Notes: generated by a model not told the origin, from the letters alone. Shown: positions 33,872-42,308, counted from the first letter of the stretch. The stretch is DNA of 46,675 bases from Bacteroidales bacterium (GCA_016281015.1 JAEEHS010000073.1:1-46675), one strand, 5' to 3'. Program-made: numbers and translations.

Positions 33872-36085
33872 CTACTTCAGCGAGAACGGCAGGTCAGCAC
33901 GGATGTCTTCCGAGGAAGTCCCCAGCAGAGCATGGAATTCACCCGGCTCGGCCACCCATGCATGCTTTTCCGCATCGAAGAAACTCAGGGCTTCTTTTCC
34001 GAAGGGGATGCGGATCTTCCGGCTTTCACCCGGAGCGAGGAATACTTTCACAAAACCCTTGAGTTCCTTGGCAGGACGCTCCACGGAAGCTTCCGTATCG
34101 GAGATGTAGAGCTGGATGACTTCCGCACCGGGAACACTCCCCGTATTCTTGACCAGGGCGGTCACTTCCCGCTTGTCGCCGCTGCCCTTGAGCGCAGCCT
34201 GGGAGATCTCGAAAGTGGTGTAACTCAATCCATGCCCGAAAGGATACTGTACCGGAATCTGTTTCGTATCATACCAGCGGTAGCCGATGAAAACGCCCTC
34301 GTCATAGTATTCCTGCCACCACTGCTCGCCCTCCTCTTTGATACCCGGATACTGGCGTTCGCTCTTCAAGGGGCCATCCGAAAGGGCCAGAGGCATCGTA
34401 AAGGGCAGTTTCCCGGAAGGATTGACCTTTCCGGTCAGCACATCCGAGAGGGCATGGCCGCTTTCCGAACCGCCGTACCAAGCCTGGACGATGGCATTGA
34501 CCCGGGAAGCCCAGGGCATCGCCACCGGAGAACCGGAAATATTGACGACGACCAGTTTACGGGCGACGTCGGCGAGCGCTTCAATCAAAGCATCCTGCCC
34601 ATACGGCAGGGTGATGTCCAGGCGGTCCGTGCCTTCATTGTCCTGGAACTTGCTCTTGTTCAGGCCGCCGATGAAGATGACATAATCCGCATCCGCCGCG
34701 GCCGTTACGGCCGACGCCGTGAGCTCTTCTGCGCTACGGCTTTCACTGAGGTCCTGCCCGGTGACCACCTTGTTGTACACGGTGGTGACATCCCCGACAT
34801 AACCGCGTTCCCAGACAACCTCGGCATGGCCGTCAAAGGCCTCCCGGAGGGCATCCAGCGGGATGACTTCATACTTGGTCTTGAGGTTGGAACTGCCTCC
34901 GCCCACGACCATCATCTTGTAGGCGTTCTCTCCTACGAGAAGAATCTTTCCGCCCTCAGGGACCTGCAGCGGAAGGGCGCCGTCATTTTTCAGCAGGACC
35001 AGTCCGTCGGAAGCAATCCGGCGAGCCGCCGCGAAATGCTCCGGCGAAGTGAAACTGCCGTAATGCACCTCTCCGGACATGGAGGTACGGAACACCGTCC
35101 TGAGAATCCGGCGAACCTTGTCGTTCAGCACCTCTTCCGTGGCTCTTCCGTCACGAAGGCGCTCCAGATAGGGACGGGCCAGATGGTAGTTCTGGTAGCT
35201 GTCCGAAGCAGCGCCCCTGAGTCCGTTCGTCCACGTGCCCATCTCGATGTCCAGGCCATTGACGATGGCCTGGTCGTCGTCCCGGCAGCCGCCCCAGTCG
35301 CTGATAACGACCCCGTCGAAGCCCCATTCATCCTTGAGGATGTCGCAGAGAAGTTTCTTGTTGTGGCAGTTGAACTGGCCGTTGTAGAGGTTGTAGGAGC
35401 CCATGATGGCCCATGCTCCCCCATCCACGGCGGCCTTGAACGCCGGCAGGTAGATTTCGTACATCGTCCGGTCGTCCACCACGGAGTTCGTCGCCGTCCG
35501 GCGGGTTTCCTGGTTGTTGACCGCGAAATGCTTCACGCACGCAGCAACCCCGTTTGCCTGGACCCCCTGGACATAGGGGACGACCAGCTGGGCCGCCAGA
35601 TAGGGATCTTCGCCCATATACTCGAATGTACGGCCGTTCAGCGGGGTCCGGCCCATGTTGACGCCAGGACCCAGCAGGATATCTTTCTCGCGGTAACGGG
35701 CTTCCTGCCCGATGCAGTCGCCATACAGACGGGCCAGTTCCCGGTCCCAGGTGGCGGCCAGGTTCACCAGTGCCGGAAAGGCCGTACAGGAATCGTTCGT
35801 CCATCCGGCCTGGTCCCATTCATCCCAAAGCACCTCGGGACGGATGCCGTGCGGACCGTCGGTATGCCAGAGTTCCGGAATGCCGAGACGGGGCACCCCC
35901 GGAGAGGAGAACTTGGACTGGGCATGGGTCATGGCCACCTTTTCTTCCAGCGTCATGCGGGAAAGGGCATCTTCCACCCGCTCGTCGAGGGGCTTGGAAG
36001 CATCCAGATACACAGGGAGGTCCGACGATTTCGGACTGCACGCGGCCACGAGAGTGGCCAGCGCGAATAAAGTCAGTTTTTTCAT
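33872..36085 (-). CDS. GH3 family beta-glucosidase-like lipoprotein
   Basis: A 737-residue exported glycoside hydrolase. The signal ends in a lipobox LVAAC with Cys at residue 16, so it is anchored to a membrane. The catalytic nucleophile Asp is in VVISDWGG near residue 262; KHFAVNNQE near 190 and the second GH3 domain (GLVLLKNDGALPL near 360) are present; a fibronectin-III-like domain ends the chain (about 620-735). Sugar specificity (glucoside, xyloside) cannot be settled. No susCD pair is nearby, so it is not part of a visible polysaccharide-utilisation locus. Confidence 0.9.
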   Translation of the reverse strand: MKKLTLFALATLVAACSPKSSDLPVYLDASKPLDERVEDALSRMTLEEKVAMTHAQSKFSSPGVPRLGIPELWHTDGPHGIRPEVLWDEWDQAGWTNDSCTAFPALVNLAATWDRELARLYGDCIGQEARYREKDILLGPGVNMGRTPLNGRTFEYMGEDPYLAAQLVVPYVQGVQANGVAACVKHFAVNNQETRRTATNSVVDDRTMYEIYLPAFKAAVDGGAWAIMGSYNLYNGQFNCHNKKLLCDILKDEWGFDGVVISDWGGCRDDDQAIVNGLDIEMGTWTNGLRGAASDSYQNYHLARPYLERLRDGRATEEVLNDKVRRILRTVFRTSMSGEVHYGSFTSPEHFAAARRIASDGLVLLKNDGALPLQVPEGGKILLVGENAYKMMVVGGGSSNLKTKYEVIPLDALREAFDGHAEVVWERGYVGDVTTVYNKVVTGQDLSESRSAEELTASAVTAAADADYVIFIGGLNKSKFQDNEGTDRLDITLPYGQDALIEALADVARKLVVVNISGSPVAMPWASRVNAIVQAWYGGSESGHALSDVLTGKVNPSGKLPFTMPLALSDGPLKSERQYPGIKEEGEQWWQEYYDEGVFIGYRWYDTKQIPVQYPFGHGLSYTTFEISQAALKGSGDKREVTALVKNTGSVPGAEVIQLYISDTEASVERPAKELKGFVKVFLAPGESRKIRIPFGKEALSFFDAEKHAWVAEPGEFHALLGTSSEDIRADLPFSLK

Positions 36086-36088
36086 ACA

Positions 36089-36096
36089 CAAAAGTA
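36089..36096 (-). promoter_or_regulatory. -7 box of the GH3 gene
   Basis: TACTTTTG on the minus strand, only 4 bases before the ATG at 36085; GTTG lies about 20 bases upstream (36120-36117). The transcript is expected to be leaderless. Confidence 0.65.
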
Positions 36097-36108
36097 AACA
36101 AAAAAGCG

Positions 36109-36116
36109 TACCTTTG
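36109..36116 (+). promoter_or_regulatory. -7 box of the FKBP gene
   Basis: TACCTTTG on the plus strand, 20 bases before the ATG at 36136. It overlaps the region holding the -33 element of the divergent GH3 gene, so the two promoters probably compete. Confidence 0.65.
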
Positions 36117-36135
36117 CAACGCTAATCAATTGAAT

Positions 36136-36738
36136 ATGGACAAAAAAAGTTATGCATTTGGCATGAGCGTGGCTTCCAGCCTGTACCAGCAGGGAATCCA
36201 CGGACTGAATCTCGATGATTTTATCGCTGGCATCAAAGGAATGATGACCGGAAAACCGGAACTTTCCATGGAAGAAGCCGGCAGCGCCCTGGAAGCTTTT
36301 TATAAGGAACTGGAAGAAGAGCAGACGGAACGGGCGGAAGCCGCCGGTGCCGCTGCCAAGGCCGAAGGGGAGAAATTCCTCGCCCAGGTCGCCAAGGATC
36401 CGGCCGTCAAAATGACGAAGAGCGGCCTGATGTACAAAGTCCTCCAGGAAGGAAGCGGCCGGAAGCCGAAAGCGACCGATACGGTCCGTTGCCACTACGA
36501 GGGCACTTTCGCCGACGGAAGCATCTTCGACTCCTCCTACAAGCGGGGCGAACCGGCTGAATTCCCGCTCGACGGAGTCATCAAAGGCTGGACCGAAGGG
36601 TTGCAGCTGATGGCCGAAGGCGCAAAGTACGAACTCTACCTGCCTTACAACCTGGCCTACGGCGAGCGGGGCGCCGGCAGTTCGATCCCCCCCTACTGCG
36701 CCCTGAAATTCGTCGTGGAACTCATCAAAGTGCTCTGA
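36136..36738 (+). CDS. FKBP-type peptidyl-prolyl isomerase (FklB-like)
   Basis: A 200-residue prolyl isomerase. The N-terminal FKBP_N dimerisation domain (SYAFGMSVASSLYQQG) is followed by a charged helix (about 55-85) and the FKBP domain (about 108-200: VRCHYEGTFADGSIFDSS, GVIKGWTEGLQ, YGERGAGSSIPP). It has no signal peptide or lipobox, so it is probably cytoplasmic. The long upstream extension of the frame overlaps the GH3 gene on the other strand and is rejected. Its 3' end overlaps the YgjP-like gene by 14 bases, convergently. Confidence 0.92.
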   Translation: MDKKSYAFGMSVASSLYQQGIHGLNLDDFIAGIKGMMTGKPELSMEEAGSALEAFYKELEEEQTERAEAAGAAAKAEGEKFLAQVAKDPAVKMTKSGLMYKVLQEGSGRKPKATDTVRCHYEGTFADGSIFDSSYKRGEPAEFPLDGVIKGWTEGLQLMAEGAKYELYLPYNLAYGERGAGSSIPPYCALKFVVELIKVL

Positions 36739-37312
36739 GCTGACGCCGCCTCAGCGCGTGCGAAAGCGGATACCGGGCCCGGGAATGGCTGGCCTCCGAC
36801 AGGAGCGCGGCGATTTCCGGGTCCTGCGCATAGACGGCAAGCCACCTGCGGCACAGGCCTTCCATCAGCTGGTGGAAGCCTTCCTGGTGGTCCATATGGA
36901 CCGTATGGCAGAGTTCATGGATAATCACGGCATCCGAGAGATACCAGGGACGCCGGATCAGACCGGAAGCCAGGGTGATATGCCCACTTCGGGAGCAGGA
37001 ACCCAGCCGGGTATGCATGTCCCGGATGGTTACCCGGCTATAAGACAAGTGGCAAAAAGCAGCGATTTCCGACAGGCGCTGCGGGAGGTATTCTTTCGCG
37101 CGAATCTGTTCTTCTTCGCTGAGCGGAGCCGCCGCCGGACGGGCCGCAACCTGCTGAAGATGGGCCTGGACCCAGTCCTGCTTCTGCTGGAGGAAACGCA
37201 GGGCATCCGCCTTCCGTCCATACCAGGGATAGGTCAACACCACTTCCCCGTCCCGGCTGATGCGGAGGGAAATCCGCCGGGCCCGGACGGAACGGTTCAG
37301 CCTTACTTGCAT
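36725..37312 (-). CDS. YgjP-like (M48-type) metallopeptidase domain protein
   Basis: A 195-residue protein of the YgjP/DUF45 group, with the zinc motif HELCH near residue 133 followed by HMDHQEGF, the third-ligand region. The N-terminal part (residues 1-90) has the family's RARRISLRI and LSEIAAF segments. A peptidase activity is inferred from the motif; substrates are unknown. It is downstream of, and overlaps by 10 bases, the flavoprotein gene. Confidence 0.82.
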   Translation of the reverse strand: MQVRLNRSVRARRISLRISRDGEVVLTYPWYGRKADALRFLQQKQDWVQAHLQQVAARPAAAPLSEEEQIRAKEYLPQRLSEIAAFCHLSYSRVTIRDMHTRLGSCSRSGHITLASGLIRRPWYLSDAVIIHELCHTVHMDHQEGFHQLMEGLCRRWLAVYAQDPEIAALLSEASHSRARYPLSHALRRRQLRAL

Positions 37313-38799
37313 AGGGATTTTGCGGCGCTCTGCCCGGCCAGATAACCGGTCGAAAAAGCCAGCTGGAGGTTGTATCCGCCCGTATCGGCATCCACATCCA
37401 GCACCTCGCCTGAGAAATACAGGCCGCTCTGTTTCTTCGATTCCAGCGTTTTGGCGACCACTTCTGTCAGCGGGATGCCGCCGGCGGTCACGACACTGCG
37501 CTCAAAGCCCACAAAACCGGCGATGTCCATCTTCCAGTCCTTGAGGCAGGAGGCCAATGTATCGACGCTCACTTTCGGATTCATCCTCAGGAAAGCGGTG
37601 GTCAGATTCCAAGGGATCAGTTTGCCGAGCAGGATGCGGAACACCCGCTGGAAGCTCTGGCCTTTGGAACGGGGATCATGGATGACTTCCTCCCATTTGG
37701 CATGGATGTCTTCATCCAGTTTTTCCAGTTCAACGGCGGGTTTCATATCGATGGACACCGCCACTTTCTGTCCGTCGATCAGGGCCTTCACCCCCCGGCG
37801 GCTGACCTGGAAGCCAAGCGGACCTTCCAGACCGCCATCGGTGAATTCGATGTCGCCGAATTCGCTCTGGATGGGGCTGTCGCCCACCAGGAGCGTCAGC
37901 TGGACATTTTCCAGGGTCGTTCCGTTGAACATCTCGCCAAGGTCGCTCAGCGGCTGGATCCGCTCGATATGCCTCTCGAATTTGGGATACCACGACGGCA
38001 GCGGAGCCACGCGGCGCTCCCGCTTCTTCCCGTAGGCAGTACGCCCCTGGAAGACGGTCTTGATTTCCTTCGCCAGGGCATTTCCCTCCACCTTGTAACC
38101 GGCGGGCACCAGTGCCGTCAGCGAAGGGAAACAAGGCTCCAGTCCATGGCCCATCTCTTCGGCCCAGAGGTAACCGTCTCCGGTGGAGCCGGTCCCGGGA
38201 TAGGACAGGCCGCCGGTGGCGATGATCAGTTTCGAGCAGCTGTACTGCTCCGGTTCAATGGTCGTCTCGGTCTTGATCTGGGGTTTGGCCCAGGGGCGAT
38301 CGGGATCCTTGATACGGCGTTCCTTGATGGTGGTCTGGACACAGTCCAGGCTGAATCCGCGCGGGGTCGGATCGATGGTTTTCACTTCGCAGCCGGTCAC
38401 CACTTTCACTCCCGCCAGCGTGCAGGCGCGCAGCAGCGTATCCACGACATCTCCCGCCATATGCGACTCCGGAAAAGCGCGGTCTCCCCGCTCCACGACG
38501 CTGCGAAGGCCGTTCTCACGCAGCAACGCGATCAGTTTCTCCGGCGTCAGGTTGTGCCAGGCCGGGCTGACAAAATTGACATCCGTCCGGATGTGTCCGG
38601 AGAAGTCTCCCCACGCTTTGACATTGGTAAAATTGCAGCGGCCCTTGCCGGTAATCATTACTTTGCGGCCTACTTTCGGCATTTTCTCCAGCACGGTTAC
38701 CGTACCGGCAAACTCCTGAGCGGCCAACTGCTCCGCGGCGCCGACGGCCGCCATGAGTCCGGAAGCTCCTCCTCCGATTACAATAATGTCAGATTTCAT
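37303..38799 (-). CDS. HI0933/BaiN-like FAD-dependent oxidoreductase
   Basis: A 498-residue flavoprotein of the HI0933/YhiN/BaiN type. The FAD dinucleotide fold is IIVIGGGASGLMAAVGAA at the N-terminus; the group motif KMPKVGRKVMITGKGRCNFTN follows near residue 39, with ATGGLSYPGTGSTGDG near 190 and a C-terminal GGYNLQLAFSTGYLAG. BaiN in Clostridium reduces bile-acid intermediates, but most members have unknown substrates. The chain is longer than the usual 400 residues because of a charged insertion near 150-185 and another near 240-280. Confidence 0.87.
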   Translation of the reverse strand: MKSDIIVIGGGASGLMAAVGAAEQLAAQEFAGTVTVLEKMPKVGRKVMITGKGRCNFTNVKAWGDFSGHIRTDVNFVSPAWHNLTPEKLIALLRENGLRSVVERGDRAFPESHMAGDVVDTLLRACTLAGVKVVTGCEVKTIDPTPRGFSLDCVQTTIKERRIKDPDRPWAKPQIKTETTIEPEQYSCSKLIIATGGLSYPGTGSTGDGYLWAEEMGHGLEPCFPSLTALVPAGYKVEGNALAKEIKTVFQGRTAYGKKRERRVAPLPSWYPKFERHIERIQPLSDLGEMFNGTTLENVQLTLLVGDSPIQSEFGDIEFTDGGLEGPLGFQVSRRGVKALIDGQKVAVSIDMKPAVELEKLDEDIHAKWEEVIHDPRSKGQSFQRVFRILLGKLIPWNLTTAFLRMNPKVSVDTLASCLKDWKMDIAGFVGFERSVVTAGGIPLTEVVAKTLESKKQSGLYFSGEVLDVDADTGGYNLQLAFSTGYLAGQSAAKSLCK

Positions 38800-38807
38800 A
38801 ACGGCTA

Positions 38808-38815
38808 CAAAATTA
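38808..38815 (-). promoter_or_regulatory. -7 box of the flavoprotein gene
   Basis: TAATTTTG on the minus strand, 9 bases before the ATG at 38799. The divergent tRNA promoter lies about 30 bases away. Confidence 0.6.
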
Positions 38816-38846
38816 CGGAAAGTTTCGTTTTTTCGAAAATTATTTC

Positions 38847-38854
38847 TACCTTTG
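38847..38854 (+). promoter_or_regulatory. -7 box of tRNA-Thr
   Basis: TACCTTTG, with TTTC 20 bases upstream (38823-38826). Between the box and the tRNA lies a perfect 6-base-pair hairpin, CTGATT (38860-38865) and AATCAG (38872-38877), part of the precursor leader. Confidence 0.65.
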
Positions 38855-38880
38855 CACCACTGATTCCGAGAAATCAGCCT

Positions 38881-38953
38881 GCCACTTTAGCTCAGTCGGT
38901 AGAGCAGCGCATTCGTAACGCGCAGGTCGTCAGTTCGAATCTGATGAGTGGCT
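38881..38953 (+). tRNA. tRNA-Thr (anticodon CGT)
   Basis: A complete 73-base cloverleaf. Acceptor GCCACTT/GAGTGGC has one T-G pair; the D arm is GCTC/GAGC; the anticodon loop TTCGTAA gives CGT; the T arm is GTCAG-TTCGAAT-CTGAT. The discriminator is T and CCA is not encoded. The last base pair of the anticodon stem is an A-C mismatch (stem GCGCA/CGCGC), unusual but tolerated. Confidence 0.95.
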
Positions 38954-38959
38954 CGTCAA

Positions 38960-38989
38960 AAAACGGGAGGCCGGACGGCTTCCCGTTTT
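38960..38989. terminator. Bidirectional terminator after tRNA-Thr
   Basis: AAAACGGGAGGCC (38960-38972) pairs with GGCTTCCCGTTTT (38977-38989) with one G-T pair around a 4-base loop, with T-runs on both strands. It ends the tRNA and, in reverse, the fucose-isomerase-like gene, whose stop lies 3 bases away. Confidence 0.85.
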
Positions 38990-38991
38990 GT

Positions 38992-40185
38992 TTATCCCAA
39001 AAACTCTTCCAGGAGGGCTTTGCAGCGGCCCGGAAGGATGATATGGTGATTGCCGATGGGATCGGTGAGGAAGTAGCGGGCATCGGCCGGAGAAAGCTGA
39101 AGGACGACCTGCGTGCGGCAGAGATGGTCCTCATACTGATTGGCGATGAGCTCCCCTTCCGCGACGAAATGCCGTTTCAGGTCGCCGGAGACCTTGAATA
39201 CCGTGACGGGGCCTTCCGGGAAAACGCCATGGATGCCGACGCCGATTCCCGACTCGAAGTGGGTGTCGTACTGCCAGTCCTTGACCATGGCGAAAGGAAT
39301 GGTGCAATGGGCGAAGAGCATCTTTCCGCTCTCCACGTCGATCCGTGCCGGATTGGCCTGGAAGCCCGTACAAGCGGTCAGGGCATGGGCGATCATCATG
39401 GACAGCAGTGCCGGCACATCGCCCTCGCAGGAGGCCGGTACGCCCTCGGAATTGAAAGTGGCCAGGGCCAGGCAGCCGGTATTCCCCACCGTTGTCAAGA
39501 GGTCGAAGCAACGGAGTGTAAAGGCATCCAGCCGGTTCCGCTCCACCAGGACCCGGAGCGCCCGGTAGATCCTCACGGCGCCGGGATACGCCTCCCGGAC
39601 TTTCGATTCCATGGGCACTTCGTCCGGGGCACTTTCGCCGAAGGCTTTTTCGTATTCGGTCAGGAGTTCTTCCATGGGCACTTCCACCAGGCGCACTCCC
39701 AGACGGTCCATCACGGCCATCGGGTCCGCATGGCTGGCAATCAACCAGTCGGAAGGCTGGCCAATCACCCCGATCCGCATGTCCTTGAATTTCCGGCGGG
39801 CCTCCGACAGCTGGGACAGGACGGCAACCCGCTCCTGGAGATAGGCGGCGCCCCCATGCAGGACTTCCCCCTTGAGTCCCTGCTGACGCAGGTAGGAGAG
39901 AATCTCCAGGGAGGCCGCCAGCGAATTGCTCTTGCCGGAGGTCAAAAGATAATAGCGTTCCGTCCCCCGGGCGAGCATTTCCGGGAGCAGGCTCTTGAAG
40001 ATGCCCTCCGCTCCCCCGGTCCGGACATAGATGAGGTCCAGGCTATGGCTGCCGAAATCTGAAAAGTCATTCCCCCGCATCAGGAAGTTCCCCTGCGGGA
40101 AGATTTCTTTCAGGAAGGCGTCGGACAGGGCGGACACGGCCGTCTCGTCGTGCAGGGAAGAGGTGATGGTATAAATGGCGATCAT
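38992..40185 (-). CDS. L-fucose/L-arabinose isomerase-like protein
   Basis: A 397-residue protein resembling the FucI/AraA sugar-isomerase superfamily, shorter than true isomerases (about 500-590). Suggestive segments: RIGVIGQPSDWLIASH near residue 137, ALTACTGFQANPARID near 280 and a C-terminal IGNHHIILPG. It may act on a sugar or be a divergent non-enzymatic homologue; Bacteroidota members are often labelled fucose isomerase without evidence. Its ATG lies 4 bases after the SRP RNA terminator T-run, so it probably depends on read-through or a weak CTTTTTTG box there. Confidence 0.72.
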   Translation of the reverse strand: MIAIYTITSSLHDETAVSALSDAFLKEIFPQGNFLMRGNDFSDFGSHSLDLIYVRTGGAEGIFKSLLPEMLARGTERYYLLTSGKSNSLAASLEILSYLRQQGLKGEVLHGGAAYLQERVAVLSQLSEARRKFKDMRIGVIGQPSDWLIASHADPMAVMDRLGVRLVEVPMEELLTEYEKAFGESAPDEVPMESKVREAYPGAVRIYRALRVLVERNRLDAFTLRCFDLLTTVGNTGCLALATFNSEGVPASCEGDVPALLSMMIAHALTACTGFQANPARIDVESGKMLFAHCTIPFAMVKDWQYDTHFESGIGVGIHGVFPEGPVTVFKVSGDLKRHFVAEGELIANQYEDHLCRTQVVLQLSPADARYFLTDPIGNHHIILPGRCKALLEEFLG

Positions 40186-40188
40186 AAC

Positions 40189-40292
40189 AAAAAAGGGAAA
40201 GCTCCTTACATCGCACCGCTACGACCTCCTACCCTTGCTACATTCCTGTCCTGGGGGACTTCAGAGGGAGCTGGTCGTGTAAGACTTTCCCG
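40189..40292 (-). ncRNA. ffs: Signal recognition particle RNA (bacterial small type)
   Basis: About 104 bases that fold into one long hairpin. The conserved apical domain is CCCAGGACAGGAATGTAGCA: the internal loop AGG/AGCA and a GGAA tetraloop on an ACA/TGT stem, the site bound by Ffh. Outer stems pair GGGAAAG with CTTTCCC, CTTACA with TGTAAG and CGACC with GGTCG. The RNA ends in a run of six T on its own strand, so the base stem doubles as terminator. It targets membrane and secreted proteins to the translocon. The 5' end is estimated from the promoter. Confidence 0.92.
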
Positions 40293-40296
40293 GGTG

Positions 40297-40327
40297 CAAA
40301 GGTAAATATTTTTTCTAAACTTTCAAA
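40297..40327 (-). promoter_or_regulatory. Promoter of the SRP RNA
   Basis: TTTG (40327-40324), 19-base spacer, TACCTTTG (40304-40297) on the minus strand. The -33 box lies inside the 3' end of the cytidine deaminase gene. Confidence 0.8.
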
Positions 40328-40794
40328 CTGTCGAAGATAAAAGGCAGCAGATCGTCCACCTTGGAGAACTTGTAAAGCCGCTTGCTGCCAATAAGAATAA
40401 TCTTCAGGGGCCTTTTGAATTTTTTCTGGTATTCGGCCATGACCTGGCGGCAACTGCCGCAGGGCGTAGCGGGACTTTCGCACAGGACGCCATGGTCCGC
40501 CCCGACGACGGCGAGCGTGTCAAAGGCCACACCGGGATGGTTGGCGCTGGCCCAGAACATGGCCGTCCGTTCGGCGCAGAGACCGGAAGGATAGGCGATG
40601 TTCTCCTGGTTCGCTCCTTTGACGACCGTACCGTCCTCCAGCAAGAGGGCGGCGCCGACCTGAAACTGCGAATAGGGGGAATAAGTCCCCTTCTGCGCCT
40701 CGAGGGCCGCAGCGACGAGGGCCTGGTCTTTCGGCTCCATTTCCGAGACGCTGCCGTACTCGATATAGTCTATGCTCAGATGTCTGTCTGTCAT
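40315..40794 (-). CDS. cdd: Cytidine deaminase
   Basis: A 159-residue zinc enzyme of pyrimidine salvage, converting cytidine and deoxycytidine to uridine forms. Zinc ligands and catalytic Glu are in C73-A-E75 (GLCAERTAM) and P-C112-GS-C115 (PCGSCRQ). It is slightly longer than the homotetrameric type (about 130-140) at its N-terminus. The upstream region has only a degenerate -7 box, TATCTTGC at 40832-40825. The SRP RNA promoter overlaps its 3' end on the same strand. Confidence 0.94.
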   Translation of the reverse strand: MTDRHLSIDYIEYGSVSEMEPKDQALVAAALEAQKGTYSPYSQFQVGAALLLEDGTVVKGANQENIAYPSGLCAERTAMFWASANHPGVAFDTLAVVGADHGVLCESPATPCGSCRQVMAEYQKKFKRPLKIILIGSKRLYKFSKVDDLLPFIFDSLKV

Positions 40795-40853
40795 AATCCC
40801 ATGTTTTTACCCTGATGAGGTCCTGCAAGATAGGAATTAATTTTGAAAAGTGT

Positions 40854-40861
40854 TACTTTTG
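40854..40861 (+). promoter_or_regulatory. -7 box of mnmA
   Basis: TACTTTTG, 10 bases before the ATG at 40872; the leader would be no longer than about 6 bases. No clear -33 TTTG. Confidence 0.6.
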
Positions 40862-40871
40862 CAGGGAAAAA

Positions 40872-42284
40872 ATGGACAAAATGGCATCTTTCAAGCCCGA
40901 AAACAGCAAAATAAAAGTCTGCGTCGGCCTTTCCGGCGGGGTGGACTCTTCCGTCGCCGCCTACCTGCTGAAGCAGCAGGGATACGATGTGTTCGCCATG
41001 TTCATGCAGAACTGGCATGAGGCGGATGCGACCCTGCACGGGGACTGTGAATGGGAGGAAGACCGTTTTGTCGCAGAGATGGTGGCCCGAAAAATCGGCA
41101 TTCCCTTCTATTTCGTGGACCTGTCCCGGCCGTATCGCCAGCGGGTCGTGGACTATATGTTCAACGAGTACTCCCATGGCAGGACCCCCAATCCGGACGT
41201 TCTCTGCAACCGGGAAATCAAGTTCGACGCTTTCTGGGAAGTCGCCCGAAAGATGGGCGCCGACTGCGTGGCGACCGGCCATTATGTCCGGAAGGAAGTC
41301 CTCCCGGGGGGAAGCTGCCGCATCCTGGAAGGTGCCGATCCGAACAAAGACCAGAGCTACTTCCTCTGCCAGCTGAGCCAGGAACAGCTCTCCCATGCCC
41401 TCTTCCCCATCGGGGAACTGGCCAAGCCCGAGGTGCGCCGCATCGCCAAGGAAGCGGACCTGCCCTCGGCCGAAAAGAAAGACTCGCAGGGCATCTGCTT
41501 TGTCGGCAAGGTGGACCTCCCGACCTTCCTCCAGCAGAAACTCACTCCCGTCGAAGGAGACATCGTCGAGGTCTTCGACCCCTGGTATGAGCAGGACGCG
41601 CTGTACCGCTTTCAGCAGGATACCCTTTCCGGCCTGCTCCGGGAAGGCGCAGACGTTGAAAGGACGGTCCGCTACGCCCCGGAGGAAAAAATCCTGACCA
41701 CGGACGGCGCTCCGCTCGGGGAGTGCCCCTTTTCGGAAAGCGCCCTCCGAGAGCTCGACGACCAGACCCTGGAACGCCTCGCAGCGCCCCTTCGCTACGA
41801 CATCCGCTTCGAAACCGAAGTCTACCGCAGCGGAAAGAAACATATCAGGAAAACCCGTTACAAGGACCATCCCTTCGGCAAAATCATCGGAAAGCACGAA
41901 GGAGCACAGTTCTATACCGTCGGACAGCGGAAAGGCCTTGGGGTCGGCGGCCACACGGAACCCGTCTTCGTGATTGCCACGGACACGGAGAAAAACATCA
42001 TCTATGTCGGAGAAGGGCACCAGCACAAGGGCCTCAGCCGCTTCTGTCTTCGGATCGCTCCTTCTGAAATCCATTGGATCCGGCCCGAAAAGGCCCTCGC
42101 CCCCGGCGAAATGCGGCGCTACCGCGTCAGGATCCGCTACCGCCAGCCCCTCGAGAGCGCGACCCTGCTGATGCGGGAAAGGGGGCTTTTCATCCTTTTC
42201 GACGCCCCCCAGCGGGGCATCACCCCCGGCCAGTTCGCCGTCTGGTACGACGGGCAGGAAATGCTCGGCAGCGGCGTAATCTGA
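40872..42284 (+). CDS. mnmA: tRNA-uridine 2-sulfurtransferase MnmA, with a long insertion
   Basis: Thiolates U34 of tRNA-Lys, Glu and Gln at the wobble position. The PP-loop is GLSGGVDSS at residues 19-27; the catalytic cysteines lie in NPDVLCNREIKF (near 112) and GICFVG (near 209). At 470 residues it is about 100 longer than common MnmA. The extra length sits between about 238 and 333, before GKHEGAQFYTVGQRKGLG; other Bacteroidota have a shorter insertion here. The ATG at 40872 is supported by the promoter box; 40881 (MASFKPE) is an alternative. Confidence 0.92.
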   Translation: MDKMASFKPENSKIKVCVGLSGGVDSSVAAYLLKQQGYDVFAMFMQNWHEADATLHGDCEWEEDRFVAEMVARKIGIPFYFVDLSRPYRQRVVDYMFNEYSHGRTPNPDVLCNREIKFDAFWEVARKMGADCVATGHYVRKEVLPGGSCRILEGADPNKDQSYFLCQLSQEQLSHALFPIGELAKPEVRRIAKEADLPSAEKKDSQGICFVGKVDLPTFLQQKLTPVEGDIVEVFDPWYEQDALYRFQQDTLSGLLREGADVERTVRYAPEEKILTTDGAPLGECPFSESALRELDDQTLERLAAPLRYDIRFETEVYRSGKKHIRKTRYKDHPFGKIIGKHEGAQFYTVGQRKGLGVGGHTEPVFVIATDTEKNIIYVGEGHQHKGLSRFCLRIAPSEIHWIRPEKALAPGEMRRYRVRIRYRQPLESATLLMRERGLFILFDAPQRGITPGQFAVWYDGQEMLGSGVI

Positions 42285-42294
42285 AAAATTGTTG

Positions 42295-42302
42295 TATCTT
42301 TG
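42295..42302 (+). promoter_or_regulatory. -7 box of the tyrS operon
   Basis: TATCTTTG, 7 bases before the ATG at 42309; the mRNA is expected to be leaderless. A TTG start at 42300 lies inside the box and is rejected. Confidence 0.7.
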
Positions 42303-42308
42303 TGGGTT

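Noticed and set aside
33872..36085. GH3 gene considered as part of a polysaccharide-utilisation locus
   Set aside because: No SusC/SusD pair, sensor or other glycosidase lies nearby in the window.
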